Shown: one piece after another, positions 47,338-55,944 of the stretch
Layout: each line of letters opens with the position of its first letter
Numbering within the stretch: the stretch's first letter is position 1
Origin: Gammaproteobacteria bacterium
GTDB lineage: Bacteria; Pseudomonadota; Gammaproteobacteria; HK1
DNA length: 64,000 nucleotides
NCBI GenBank assembly: GCA_022824305.1
Contig: JAJEAD010000002.1
Location: 1-64,000 of the forward strand
Direction: 5' to 3'
Made by a program: the position numbers and the translations under genes
Notes under the pieces: model-generated
What the model was told of the DNA's origin: nothing
The model's input: the letters and a program-made list of their open reading frames with translations, nothing else
The model's database searches: none

Positions 47338-49761
47338 GTGGCGCAGGCGGCAGCAGCGGCGGCACACGCGGTGGGGGGCGCCGACTTCAGCCAGGCGCCG
47401 TCGACCGCGCGCACCAATCTGCTCGTGCCCATCCTGCTGCTCTTCGTGCTGCTCATCATCGCGGTGCTCCGCGCGCCGAACCTCATCTCCAGCGTCGGCA
47501 TCGGCAGCGCGATCATCGTGTCCGCGCCCCTCATCCTCGCCACCTACTCCCTCACCCTCATCGCGATGGCGGGACGCGCGGGCGTCGATCTCTCCATCGG
47601 GCCGCTCATCGGCTTCATCAACGTGAGCCTCATCCAGCTCTACGCCGCGGACGTGATCTCCTCGCCGTTCGCGTTCTTCGCCTACGCGATCGTGGTGGGC
47701 ATCCTCTACCAGGTCCTCATGGGACTCATCATCATCTACGTCCGGGTGCAGCCCATCATCGTCGCGCTCAGCGGCTTCCTCGCCCTGGTCGGCCTCAACC
47801 TCGTCATCCTGCCCCGGCCGGGCGGAGTCGCCCCGGAGTGGATGATGCCCTGGGGTCTCGGCACCTCGATCTGGTCCCCGGTCCTCGCCATCCTGGTGCT
47901 GGCGACCGGCGCCTGGTTCCTGCTGACGCGCACCGCGTTCTTCGACCACCTGCGCCTGATGGGCTCCGACGAACGCACCACCTACACCGCCGGAGTGCGC
48001 ATCAACATCGTCCGCCTCGGCGCGCACGTGATCGCGGGCGTCTACAGCGCGCTCGCGGCGCTCACCTTCACCTCCCTCATCAGCTCCGGCGATCCGACCC
48101 AGGGCACGACCTACACCCTGATGGCGGTCACCGCCCTGGTGCTCGGCGGCACGAGCCTCGCGGGCGGGCGCGGCAGCATCATCGGCTCCCTGCTCGGGGC
48201 CCTCAACATCTACCTCATCACCTACGTGCTCTCGACCTTCAACTTCGGCATGGTGCAGAGCTTCGTCACCGATGCCGCCTACGGGGTGGTGCTGGTGGTA
48301 TCCCTCCTCCTCACCCTCGCCCTGCCCCGCCTTCCCGGGGCGGTGCAGCGCCTCTCGCCCTTCGCCTTCTTCGTGGTGCTCGGCGTCGTCGCCTTCAGCG
48401 TGCTGCTGCACGCGAAGGACGAGATCGTCGCGCCGGCGGCGACGATGGAAGACAGCGGATTCACGGTGCTCGGCGCCGACGATTCCGGGCTCACCGTGCT
48501 GGGAGGCGACGATTCGGGCCTGACCGTCCTGGGCGGGGACGATTCCGGGCTTACGGTGCTCGGGGGCGATGACTCCGGCCTCACGGTCCTGGGGGGTGAC
48601 GACTCCGGCCTGACCGTCCTCGGAGGCGACGATTCGGGCCTCACGATTCTGGGCGGCGAGGAGCCCGCCGCCGCGGCGCCGTCCGCCATGGGCACGCCAC
48701 TCGTCTATGCCGCGCTCACCGTGGCCATCGTGGTCTTCCTCGTCTACCTGCTCTACCGCCACCCCTCGGTATCGCTGGTGGCCTTCGTCGGCGTCCTCCT
48801 GCTTCTCGTCCTCGGCCTGAGCCTCTACGAGGGACGCGCTCCGGGCGCCGGCACGCCGGCCGAAGGATCCGGAACACCGTTTGTCTTCTACCTCGAAGCC
48901 CCCGCGCCCGAGACGCAGGCGACGCGAGACGCTTCCGGAGGCGCGGGAGGCTCCCACCCGGCGCTGCCCGCGGTCCGCGGCCTGCTGCTGCTCACCGGAA
49001 CCGTGATGCTCGCCTCGCTGCTCATCGTCATCGCGCTGCCCAGGGTGCGCACACGCCTCGGCAACACCTACCTCCTCTTCATGCTCGCGCTCGGAGCGGC
49101 CGTGCTCGGCGTCCTCCTCTACGCGAGCGGCGGGGCGGAGCTCCTGCCCGGCGGCCTCTACGTCGAAGCCTGGGGCGCCATCCTCCTCGGCGCGGTCCTC
49201 CTGATCGCGAGCATGCCGCGGGTGCAGTCCCGGGTGAAGGACATCACCTTCGTGCTGCTCGCCATCCTCTGCGGGGCGCTGCTCCTTGCCACCTGGTTCT
49301 CCGCCGGGCCGGAGAGCGGCAGCGCCGCGGCGCCCGCCGGCCCGCCGCCGGGAGCCGCTTCCGCACCCTGGCCGCCTCCGGTCGGGACGGCGGCGCTCTC
49401 CGGGAGCTTCTACGGTGCGGTGTTCTGGGTCCTGCTCGCGGCGGGCGCGGTATTCCTGGTGACCCTGCCGCGCGTCGGCTTGGCGGTTCGCGCCTACATC
49501 GCGCAGAACACCGGGGTGAAAGCCTTCTCCTGGACCGGCGGCTTCATCGTGGTCGCCGCGGTGCTCGCGCTCGGGGCGGTGTTCCTCGCCGCCGATCTGC
49601 CCCTGTGGAAGCTCGGAGTCGCGATCGTGGCGGCGAGCGTGGTCGGGCGCTACGCGTGGCGCTTCCTGCACCGCTACCGGGGCGGGGAGATCCTGCCCGC
49701 CGCCCACCGCGGTCCCCGGCCGCGGCGCCGCGACCCCACCCTCGCGGGAGCGAAAAGATGA
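47338..49761 (+). CDS. RbsC-like permease with long repeat-bearing membrane extension
   Basis: The 807-residue protein begins as a normal RbsC permease of ~350 residues (G-R-A-G-V-D-L-S-I-G-P and G-G-T-S-L-A-G-G-R-G-S are family motifs). The ~450-residue extension is unusual. It holds seven D-S-G-L-T-V-L-G-G units at residues 372-440, then about eight more membrane helices. The hairpins recur around an L-P-R-[VL] motif (A-L-P-R-L, A-L-P-R-V, S-M-P-R-V, T-L-P-R-V), suggesting internal duplication. The start is GTG 47338 with GAGGAGG upstream. With the ATPase and second permease it should form a sugar importer. The extension may be a sensory or assembly platform. Confidence 0.85.
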   Translation: MAQAAAAAAHAVGGADFSQAPSTARTNLLVPILLLFVLLIIAVLRAPNLISSVGIGSAIIVSAPLILATYSLTLIAMAGRAGVDLSIGPLIGFINVSLIQLYAADVISSPFAFFAYAIVVGILYQVLMGLIIIYVRVQPIIVALSGFLALVGLNLVILPRPGGVAPEWMMPWGLGTSIWSPVLAILVLATGAWFLLTRTAFFDHLRLMGSDERTTYTAGVRINIVRLGAHVIAGVYSALAALTFTSLISSGDPTQGTTYTLMAVTALVLGGTSLAGGRGSIIGSLLGALNIYLITYVLSTFNFGMVQSFVTDAAYGVVLVVSLLLTLALPRLPGAVQRLSPFAFFVVLGVVAFSVLLHAKDEIVAPAATMEDSGFTVLGADDSGLTVLGGDDSGLTVLGGDDSGLTVLGGDDSGLTVLGGDDSGLTVLGGDDSGLTILGGEEPAAAAPSAMGTPLVYAALTVAIVVFLVYLLYRHPSVSLVAFVGVLLLLVLGLSLYEGRAPGAGTPAEGSGTPFVFYLEAPAPETQATRDASGGAGGSHPALPAVRGLLLLTGTVMLASLLIVIALPRVRTRLGNTYLLFMLALGAAVLGVLLYASGGAELLPGGLYVEAWGAILLGAVLLIASMPRVQSRVKDITFVLLAILCGALLLATWFSAGPESGSAAAPAGPPPGAASAPWPPPVGTAALSGSFYGAVFWVLLAAGAVFLVTLPRVGLAVRAYIAQNTGVKAFSWTGGFIVVAAVLALGAVFLAADLPLWKLGVAIVAASVVGRYAWRFLHRYRGGEILPAAHRGPRPRRRDPTLAGAKR
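48451..48657 (+). repeat. Seven in-frame tandem repeats encoding D-D-S-G-L-T-V-L-G-G
   Basis: One 27-base and six 30-base units encode D-S-G-F-T-V-L-G-A then five D-D-S-G-L-T-V-L-G-G and one D-D-S-G-L-T-I-L-G-G. Synonymous codons differ between units, so the array is not a recent slippage product; the protein sequence is kept while DNA drifted. It lies in the permease extension between membrane helices. Confidence 0.95.
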
Positions 49762-50011
49762 ACCTTCCACGTGCAGATCACCCGCTCCTCCTGCCGCGGA
49801 GGCAACTGCAGCAACGGCAGCCGCGGATTCCCGCACATCGAGGGACCGCGAGTGCGGGAGCGGGCAGCCAGCCTTGCCTTTCCCGCGTCGCACGGCACCG
49901 CCTCCCTGATTCCCCTGTCGCACGGCTCCGTCCCCGTCGTGCCAGCGAGAGCAATCCACGGAACACCGACGAGCACGGAGAGCTCCGTCCGAGCGTGGAA
50001 GGAGGCCCGAA

Positions 50012-51445
50012 ATGAGTCGCGCCGCCCACCGTTTCTACAAGTGGCTGGGCTTCGCGGTCGCGGTGCTCGTCTCCGGCACCGGCGGCATCCTCGGGCTCGT
50101 CGAGGACGTGCCCCTCCAGCACGTCATCTTCTACACCGCCGCCACCTTCGCGCTCGTGCTCTGGGGCTGGCACCACTTCTCGGTGCGCTGGATCTACGAG
50201 CCCGACGCCATCGCGCTCGGCAACATCCGCGAAGGGCCGGGACAGGAAACGGAGCGGCCCGCCGGCGCGCCGGCCGCGGAAGAGCCGGAAGCGGGGACGA
50301 GCTACGTCCGCCGCCTGCTCGTACGCTACCGGCGCATCCTCGTGGGCAGCGTCATCCTCCTGCTCGCCTACCTCGGGGTCGGGGCGACGGTCGACGGCTT
50401 CTTCACCGTCGCCAACGTCGTCGCCTCCCTGATCCTCGCCGCCCTCCTCGCGCTCGCAGTCACCTTCAACCGCCACATCGCCGAGAACAAGAGCGCATTC
50501 ATCGGGATGACCGCCCTGATCGGACTCTTCATCGTCGGCTCCATCGTGGTCGACGGCTTCTTCTCCGCCATCAACATGAAGTCCATGCTGGTCTTCGCCG
50601 CCTTCCTCGGCCTCGCCTGCCTGGGCCAGACCCTGGTGGTGCTCCTCGGTGGCCTGGACCTCTCGATTCCCTTCATCATCGGCTCGGCCAACATCGGGCT
50701 CATGTACCTCTTCGGCTTCGAGGGCCTGCCGAACTGGATCGCGGTGATCTTCATCCTGATCCTGGGAACCCTCATCGGGCTGGTCACCGGCTTCCTGAGC
50801 TTCCGCCTCCAGGGCCAGGCCCTGATCGTCTCGCTCGGGGTCGGCTTCGCGGTGGCCGGCGGCACCCAGATCGTCACGTCGATCGGCACCCGCTACGCCG
50901 GCAACGTGCACGGCGCGGTGCCGGGCTGGCTCACCAACATCGCGGCCATGAACGGCACCACCTTCGGGCTGAGCTTCCCGCCCATCATCCTGATCTGGGT
51001 CGCGATCGCGGTGCTGCTCGTGGTCGCCATGCGCAACACCGTGTACGGCCGCGCCCTCTACGCGCTGGGCGGCAGCCGCACCGCCGCCCGCCGCCTGCGC
51101 ATCTCCGAGCGCCGCTACTGGATCGGGGTCTATGCGATCAGCGGCTTCTTCGCCGCCCTCACCGGAGAGATGCTGCTCGGCTGGAGCGGCAGCGGCTTCA
51201 TCGGCGTCGGCGACCCCTACCTCTTCACCACCCTCGCCGCGGTGGTCATCGGCGGCACCTCCCTTCTCGGCGGCTGGGGCGGATACGGATACACTGTGAT
51301 CGGCGTGCTCGTGCTGCAGGTGCTGACCTCCTTCCTCGTCGGGCTCGGCCTGGACTACGAAGGCCAGCAGTTCATCTTCGGTCTGCTGATCATCCCGCTG
51401 GTGGCGCTGTACGCGCGCTCCCCCCACATCCGCTCGCAGATCTGA
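50012..51445 (+). CDS. RbsC-like permease, second subunit
   Basis: The 477-residue permease has an N-terminal extension with two helices and a charged linker (residues 1-100). The family body follows, with V-L-L-G-G-L-D-L-S-I-P-F and the C-terminal G-G-T-S-L-L-G-G-W-G-G-Y. It ends R-S-P-H-I-R-S-Q-I. The ATG at 50012 has AAGGAGG upstream. The pair of different permeases suggests a heteromeric importer. The 250 bases between the first permease and this gene contain no supported gene. The rhodopsin gene follows after about 100 bases. Confidence 0.87.
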   Translation: MSRAAHRFYKWLGFAVAVLVSGTGGILGLVEDVPLQHVIFYTAATFALVLWGWHHFSVRWIYEPDAIALGNIREGPGQETERPAGAPAAEEPEAGTSYVRRLLVRYRRILVGSVILLLAYLGVGATVDGFFTVANVVASLILAALLALAVTFNRHIAENKSAFIGMTALIGLFIVGSIVVDGFFSAINMKSMLVFAAFLGLACLGQTLVVLLGGLDLSIPFIIGSANIGLMYLFGFEGLPNWIAVIFILILGTLIGLVTGFLSFRLQGQALIVSLGVGFAVAGGTQIVTSIGTRYAGNVHGAVPGWLTNIAAMNGTTFGLSFPPIILIWVAIAVLLVVAMRNTVYGRALYALGGSRTAARRLRISERRYWIGVYAISGFFAALTGEMLLGWSGSGFIGVGDPYLFTTLAAVVIGGTSLLGGWGGYGYTVIGVLVLQVLTSFLVGLGLDYEGQQFIFGLLIIPLVALYARSPHIRSQI

Positions 51446-51543
51446 GGGGCAGCGATGGGAGGTCGCGCGATGGAATGCGAGAGGCACGCAGGTGAGCACG
51501 GCCACGCTCCGGGGAGCAGCGGCGCGCGCCGGGAGACCGAAGG

Positions 51544-52236
51544 ATGAACGAGATGCTCAATCCGAACGACATCGTGAGCGCGACCTTCTGGCTGATGTCG
51601 CTGGCGATGGCGGGCGCCACCGCGTTCTTCTTCTTCGAGCAGCGGCGGGTGGCGGACCGCTTCAAGCTCTGTCTCGCGGTGATGGGCGCGGTGACGCTGA
51701 TATCCGGCATCCACTACTTCCACCTGCGCGAGGTCTGGGCGGCTACCGGGTCGGTATCGACGGTCTTCCGCTTCGTGGACTGGCAGCTCACCGCGCCGAT
51801 GCAGTGCGTGCTCTTCAGCCTCCTGCTCGGCAGCATCGCCGCCGTGCCCCAGGCCCTCTTCTGGCGCCTGCTGACCGCCTCCGCGGTGATGGTCGCGGCC
51901 GCCTACCTGGGAGCGGCGGGCTACATGAGCCCCACCCTCGGCTTCCTCGTCTCGGTCGCGGGCGGCCTCTACGTCCTCGGCGAAATCTACCTCGGCGAGG
52001 CGAGCAAGATAAACGCCCGGAGCGAGAACGCGGCGGTGCAGTCCGCGTTCAATGCGTTGCGCCTGATCGCGACCATCGGCTGGGCGGTCTATCCGCTCGG
52101 CTACTTCATGGAGTACCTCGGCGGCGGCGTGGACCCCGCCAGCCTGAACGTGATCTACAATCTCGCCGACTTCCTGAACAAGATCACCTTCGGCCTGATC
52201 ATCCATCGGGCAGCGGTGAGAGATTCGGCGCGATGA
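51544..52236 (+). CDS. Proteorhodopsin-like retinal protein without donor carboxylate
   Basis: The ~230-residue seven-helix protein is clearly of the proteorhodopsin type. The Schiff-base lysine is K213 in N-L-A-D-F-L-N-K-I, with second counterion D209. Primary counterion D79 and T83 lie in F-V-D-W-Q-L-T-A-P-M-Q, and H60 matches the conserved His that pairs with the counterion. Q87 at the spectral-tuning position predicts blue absorption. The proton-donor position (D79+11) is L90, where pumps have Glu or Asp, so fast proton pumping is unlikely and a sensory or regulatory role is more plausible. ATG 51553 has better ribosome-site spacing than 51544. It is embedded in the importer array. Confidence 0.9.
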   Translation: MNEMLNPNDIVSATFWLMSLAMAGATAFFFFEQRRVADRFKLCLAVMGAVTLISGIHYFHLREVWAATGSVSTVFRFVDWQLTAPMQCVLFSLLLGSIAAVPQALFWRLLTASAVMVAAAYLGAAGYMSPTLGFLVSVAGGLYVLGEIYLGEASKINARSENAAVQSAFNALRLIATIGWAVYPLGYFMEYLGGGVDPASLNVIYNLADFLNKITFGLIIHRAAVRDSAR

Positions 52237-52288
52237 GCGCGCGTTGCGAGCGCAGCCGTCGGCCGAAGCGGGAGGAGGAGAACGCGCC

Positions 52289-54337
52289 GTGACCGGAGTG
52301 GACATCATTACTGCAATCCTGCTCGCAGGCATATTCATTGCAGTCATCGTCTATCTGCTCTACTGGCTCTACCAGCGATCGTCGAAGGAAGTCGCCTTCG
52401 TGCGCACCGGCTTCGGCGGCGAGAAGGTCATCCTGAACGGGGGCGCCCTGGTCCTCCCGATCATCCACAACATCACCCTCGTCGGAATGAAGACGCTGCG
52501 CCTGGAGGTACGGCGCGGCGGGGGCGCGGCGCTCATCACCAAGGACCGCATGCGGGTGGAGGTGGTCGCCGACTTCTTCCTCCGGGTGCGCCCGGACCGG
52601 GACTCCGTGGCCGCGGCCGCGCAGTCGCTCGGCGGACGGACCATGGACGCCGAGGCGCTCAAGGAGCTGGTCCAGGGCCGCTTCGTGGACGCGCTCAGCA
52701 GCATCGCCGCTCACATGACCATGGACGAGATGCAGGAGGAGCGCGGTCGCTACGTCGACGAGGTCAAACGCCTCGTCGAGAACGTGCTCAGCAGCAACGG
52801 CCTGGAGATGGAGGCGGTCTCGCTGACCGGCCTGGACCAGGCCGACATCGGGGTCTTCAATCCCTCCAACGCCTTCGACGCGGAAGGACTGACGCGCCTG
52901 ACCGAGCAGATCGAGTCGCGCAAGAAGCGCCGCAACGACATCGAGCAGGACACGCTCATCCAGATCCGCAACAAGAACCTCGAGACGGAGAAGCTCTCCC
53001 TCCAGATCGACCAGGAGAGTCACTACGCCCGCCTCGAGCAGGAGCAGCAGGTATCGGTGCGCCGGGCGGAACAGCGCGCCGAGATCACCAAGGACCGGGC
53101 GGCGCGGGACCAGGAGGCCCGGCAGGCCGAGCTGCAGGCGGAAGAGGAGATAGAGAAGGCCCGGATCTTCAAGGAGAAGGCGGTCGAGGCGGAGGAGGCG
53201 CTGCGCGAGGCGCGCCTCACCGAAGAGATCGAGGAGCGGCGCAAGCACCGCAACGAGGTCGAGAAGGAAGTCGCGATCCAGATCTGGGAGAAGGACCTCG
53301 AGGCGGAGAAGCGCTACCTCGACATCCAGAAGGAGACCGAGTTCCTGCGCAGCGAGCAGAAGCGCGAGATCGCGGTGCACCAGGCCGCGCAGCAGTCGGA
53401 GACCGCACGGGAGCGGGCCGAGCGCGAGCGCGAGGCCGAAGAGGCGGAGATCCGCGCCCGCGAGGAAGTCGAGAAGACCCGCATCGCCCAGGACAAGGCG
53501 CTCGAGCTCGAGCGCATCCGGCGGGCGGAGGAGACCGAGCGGCTCGACATCCAGCGCCGCCGCCTGCTCGCCATCGAGGAGAAGGAGCGCGCGATCGCCA
53601 TCGCGGCGAAGGCCCGCGAGGAGCTGGAAACGCTCGCCACGGTGGAAGAGGCGCGCGCCCGCGAGGCGGAGGCGGCGGAGAAGGTCGCCTCGGTCCGGGA
53701 AACCGAGGTCGCGGAGCGCAAGAAGCGGATCGAGATGATCCTCGCCGGGCTCCAGGCCGAGCGCGAGTCCCTGATCATGACCACCGTCGCGGAGGCGGAG
53801 AAGGCGGTGGCGGAGGAACGCGCGGAGGCGGACCGCTTCCAGAGCCTCGCGGCAAGGCTGCGCTACGAGGTCGACGCCGAGGGCAAGCGGGCGCTCAACG
53901 AGGCGGAGAACCTGCGCAACGACGCGAGCCGCCGCAGCGCGCTGCGCATGAAGCTCGTCGAGCACCTCGAAGGGATCATCCGCGAGGCGGTCAAGCCGAT
54001 GGAGCAGATCGACGGGATCAAGATCCTGCAGGTCGAAGGACTGCCGGGCCTGAGCGGCCCTCTCCCCGCGGCCGGCGGGAGCGGCGGGGACGATTCCGGC
54101 GGAGGCTCCGGCGACGACGGGGCGCCGCGGGACGGCACGCCGGGGGCGCGGGGCAGCCTCGCCGACCAGATCGTGAGCTCGGCGTTGCGCTACCGGGCGC
54201 AGGCGCCCTTCGTGGACAACCTGCTCCGCGAGATCGGCATGTCGCCGAACGAGATCACCCGCCTCGGCGGCCTGCTCCGGGACGAGTCCGGCGGCGGCGA
54301 CGCCGCCGGGAAGCCCGCGAGCGACGAGCGGCCGTGA
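52289..54337 (+). CDS. Flotillin-like SPFH protein
   Basis: The 682-residue protein has an N-terminal membrane helix (I-I-T-A-I-L-L-A-G-I-F-I-A-V-I-V), an SPFH/band-7 domain (V-R-T-G-F-G-G-E-K-V near residue 40) and a very long E/K/R/A-rich coiled coil from ~200 to 570, as in flotillin/FloT. A Gly/Asp-rich stretch is followed by a C-terminal helical region. Flotillins scaffold membrane microdomains. The start is GTG 52289 with GGAGGAGGAG upstream. Its place right after the rhodopsin gene suggests a shared membrane platform, which is inference. Confidence 0.85.
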   Translation: MTGVDIITAILLAGIFIAVIVYLLYWLYQRSSKEVAFVRTGFGGEKVILNGGALVLPIIHNITLVGMKTLRLEVRRGGGAALITKDRMRVEVVADFFLRVRPDRDSVAAAAQSLGGRTMDAEALKELVQGRFVDALSSIAAHMTMDEMQEERGRYVDEVKRLVENVLSSNGLEMEAVSLTGLDQADIGVFNPSNAFDAEGLTRLTEQIESRKKRRNDIEQDTLIQIRNKNLETEKLSLQIDQESHYARLEQEQQVSVRRAEQRAEITKDRAARDQEARQAELQAEEEIEKARIFKEKAVEAEEALREARLTEEIEERRKHRNEVEKEVAIQIWEKDLEAEKRYLDIQKETEFLRSEQKREIAVHQAAQQSETARERAEREREAEEAEIRAREEVEKTRIAQDKALELERIRRAEETERLDIQRRRLLAIEEKERAIAIAAKAREELETLATVEEARAREAEAAEKVASVRETEVAERKKRIEMILAGLQAERESLIMTTVAEAEKAVAEERAEADRFQSLAARLRYEVDAEGKRALNEAENLRNDASRRSALRMKLVEHLEGIIREAVKPMEQIDGIKILQVEGLPGLSGPLPAAGGSGGDDSGGGSGDDGAPRDGTPGARGSLADQIVSSALRYRAQAPFVDNLLREIGMSPNEITRLGGLLRDESGGGDAAGKPASDERP

Positions 54338-54429
54338 TCGCGTAGGGGCGGAGCCGTGGCGCCACCGGGACCAAAGGGCGGGCCTCGCCTGCCCCCACTC
54401 ACATCGCACACCCTCGAGAGGATGGGGAC

Positions 54430-54819
54430 ATGGCCGTAGACGTGAAGACTTGGGCGGGCAAGTTCAAGAGCCTTACCGACAACGACGAAACCATCCAGTG
54501 CATGGGCAAGTACTACACGTGCCGCTTCATGTACGACATGCAGGATCGGAAGGTCATCGTCGAGATGCACGACGGAAAGGTGAAGCACATCAACACCGAT
54601 CCGCAGCCGCTCGACCCCTACGACTTCGCGTTGCGCGCGAGCCCGCAGACCTGGCGCGAGTTCGCCAGGCCGGTGCCCAAGCCGATGTTCCACGGCATCT
54701 TTGCCGCGAGCTTCTGCGAGGACCTCAAGCTCGAGGGCGACCTGCTGGTGCTGATGCAGAACCTGAGGAACTTCACGGCCCAGTTCGAGCTGCTGCGCAA
54801 GAGCGGGGTCCCCGTCTGA
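54430..54819 (+). CDS. SCP2-like small protein
   Basis: The 129-residue soluble protein resembles SCP2/sterol-carrier-like domains by its strand pattern (Y-Y-T-C-R-F-M-Y-D-M, R-K-V-I-V-E-M-H-D-G-K-V) and C-terminal helices with L-K-L-E-G-D-L-L-V-L-M-Q. Similar small proteins often neighbour alpha/beta hydrolases, as here. It might bind a hydrophobic ligand. Exact function is unknown. ATG 54430 has a GAGAGGATGGGG stretch upstream. Confidence 0.6.
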   Translation: MAVDVKTWAGKFKSLTDNDETIQCMGKYYTCRFMYDMQDRKVIVEMHDGKVKHINTDPQPLDPYDFALRASPQTWREFARPVPKPMFHGIFAASFCEDLKLEGDLLVLMQNLRNFTAQFELLRKSGVPV

Positions 54820-54871
54820 CCCGCATCGCGAACGAAGAACCACGAAACGCACGAGCTCCGGGAGTCACACC

Positions 54872-55723
54872 ATGGCCCGCCATTCCCCCGTAACCGGCCG
54901 CTACGTCACGATCGAGGTGGACGGCAAGGAGTACAAGGTCTTCTACCTGCACAACGGCAGCGGGCAGCCGCTCATCTGCCAGCACACCGCGGGCGCCCAC
55001 AACCACCAGTGGCGCGGCCTGCTCGAGGACGAGGAGTTCACCAGCCAGTACAACATCATCGCCTACGACCTTCCCCGGCACGGCAAGTCCGACCCGCCGC
55101 ACAACACCGAGTGGTGGAAGGAGGAGTACCGGCTCACCGCCGAGCACTACGTCAACTTCATCGTCACGCTCTGCGACGCGCTCGAGCTCAAGGACCCCAT
55201 CTTCATGGGCTCCTCCTTCGGCGGCAACGTGGCGCTCCAGCTCGCGCTGCGCCGGCCCGACCGCTTCAAGGCGGTGATCCCGGTCGAGGCCGCGGACTAC
55301 GCGCCCGGCTTCTTCCTGGACTGGTGGCGCCACCCGCACGCCAACGCCGCCCAGGTCTGCGCGAGCGGGGTGTGGGACCTGATGGCGCCGCAGTCCCCGG
55401 ACATGGACCGCTGGCTCACCTGGCACTACTACTCGCAGGGCTCGGAGGCGTTCCGGGGCGACCTCTACTTCTACTCCGTCGACCATGATCTCCGCGACGA
55501 GCTGCAGAACATCGACGGGCGCCGCTGCCCGGTGGTGATGATGACCGGGACCTACGACTACCTCACCCCGCCCGAGGCAACCGAGAACACCGCACGGCAG
55601 ATCCGCGGGGGCGTCTACATCGAGATGGAGGACATCGGGCACTTCCCGATGAGCGAGAACCACGAGGTCTTCCGGGTCTACCTCCGGGAGGCGCTGCGCA
55701 TCATCAGGGAACGAACGGGCTGA
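54872..55723 (+). CDS. Alpha/beta hydrolase
   Basis: The 283-residue protein has an alpha/beta-hydrolase fold. The oxyanion region is H-T-A-G-A-H, the nucleophile elbow G-S-S-F-G-G, the acid residue in G-T-Y-D-Y-L-T-P-P and the catalytic His in I-G-H-F-P-M-S-E. The triad Ser-Asp-His is complete. It probably hydrolyses an ester or C-C bond of a small molecule. The ATG at 54872 has GGGAG upstream. It is the last gene of the plus-strand array, about 50 bases after the SCP2-like gene. Confidence 0.85.
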   Translation: MARHSPVTGRYVTIEVDGKEYKVFYLHNGSGQPLICQHTAGAHNHQWRGLLEDEEFTSQYNIIAYDLPRHGKSDPPHNTEWWKEEYRLTAEHYVNFIVTLCDALELKDPIFMGSSFGGNVALQLALRRPDRFKAVIPVEAADYAPGFFLDWWRHPHANAAQVCASGVWDLMAPQSPDMDRWLTWHYYSQGSEAFRGDLYFYSVDHDLRDELQNIDGRRCPVVMMTGTYDYLTPPEATENTARQIRGGVYIEMEDIGHFPMSENHEVFRVYLREALRIIRERTG

Positions 55724-55850
55724 GCGCCGGTTCGGCCCCTTCTTCGAGCGTCCCTTCCATGTGCGGCATTGGTGTTCGAGCCAGGCGGACTCGGAGGAAA
55801 ACTCGAGTATTCTCCTGCTCGTACTTGCTTCACCTGCACCGAGCAGGCAC

Positions 55851-55926
55851 GTGGATTCCCGCTACCGCGGGATGACGGCCCACGGATAACGTGTTCCGAT
55901 CGTCATCCCGGACGGGAAGCGTCAAC
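55851..55926. repeat. Inverted pair of REP-like elements
   Basis: The motif gtggattcccgctaccgcgggatgacgg at 55851-55878 recurs inverted as cgtcatcccggacgggaagcg around 55900-55920. It resembles the pair at 40757-40842 and sits between the hydrolase and lactonase-like genes. Confidence 0.6.
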
Positions 55927-55944
55927 CAGGCATGGTGGGAGGCG

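Noticed and set aside
43689-47543. Very long minus-strand open frame (1284 codons) opposite the importer genes
   Set aside because: It is antisense to clearly recognisable binding-protein and ATPase genes and encodes low-complexity sequence; long antisense frames are expected in GC-rich DNA.
48451-48657. Possible CRISPR-like array
   Set aside because: The repeats are in frame inside a coding sequence, have no spacers and differ by synonymous changes.
46723-49959. Minus-strand open frame of 1078 codons opposite the permease
   Set aside because: It mirrors the repeat-bearing permease gene, has no family match and consists of charged low-complexity residues.
51544-52236. Retinal-biosynthesis partner gene (blh or carotenoid genes) in this window
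   Set aside because: No such gene was found; the desaturase-like gene at 1092-2117 is far away and has no feature tying it to carotenoids.
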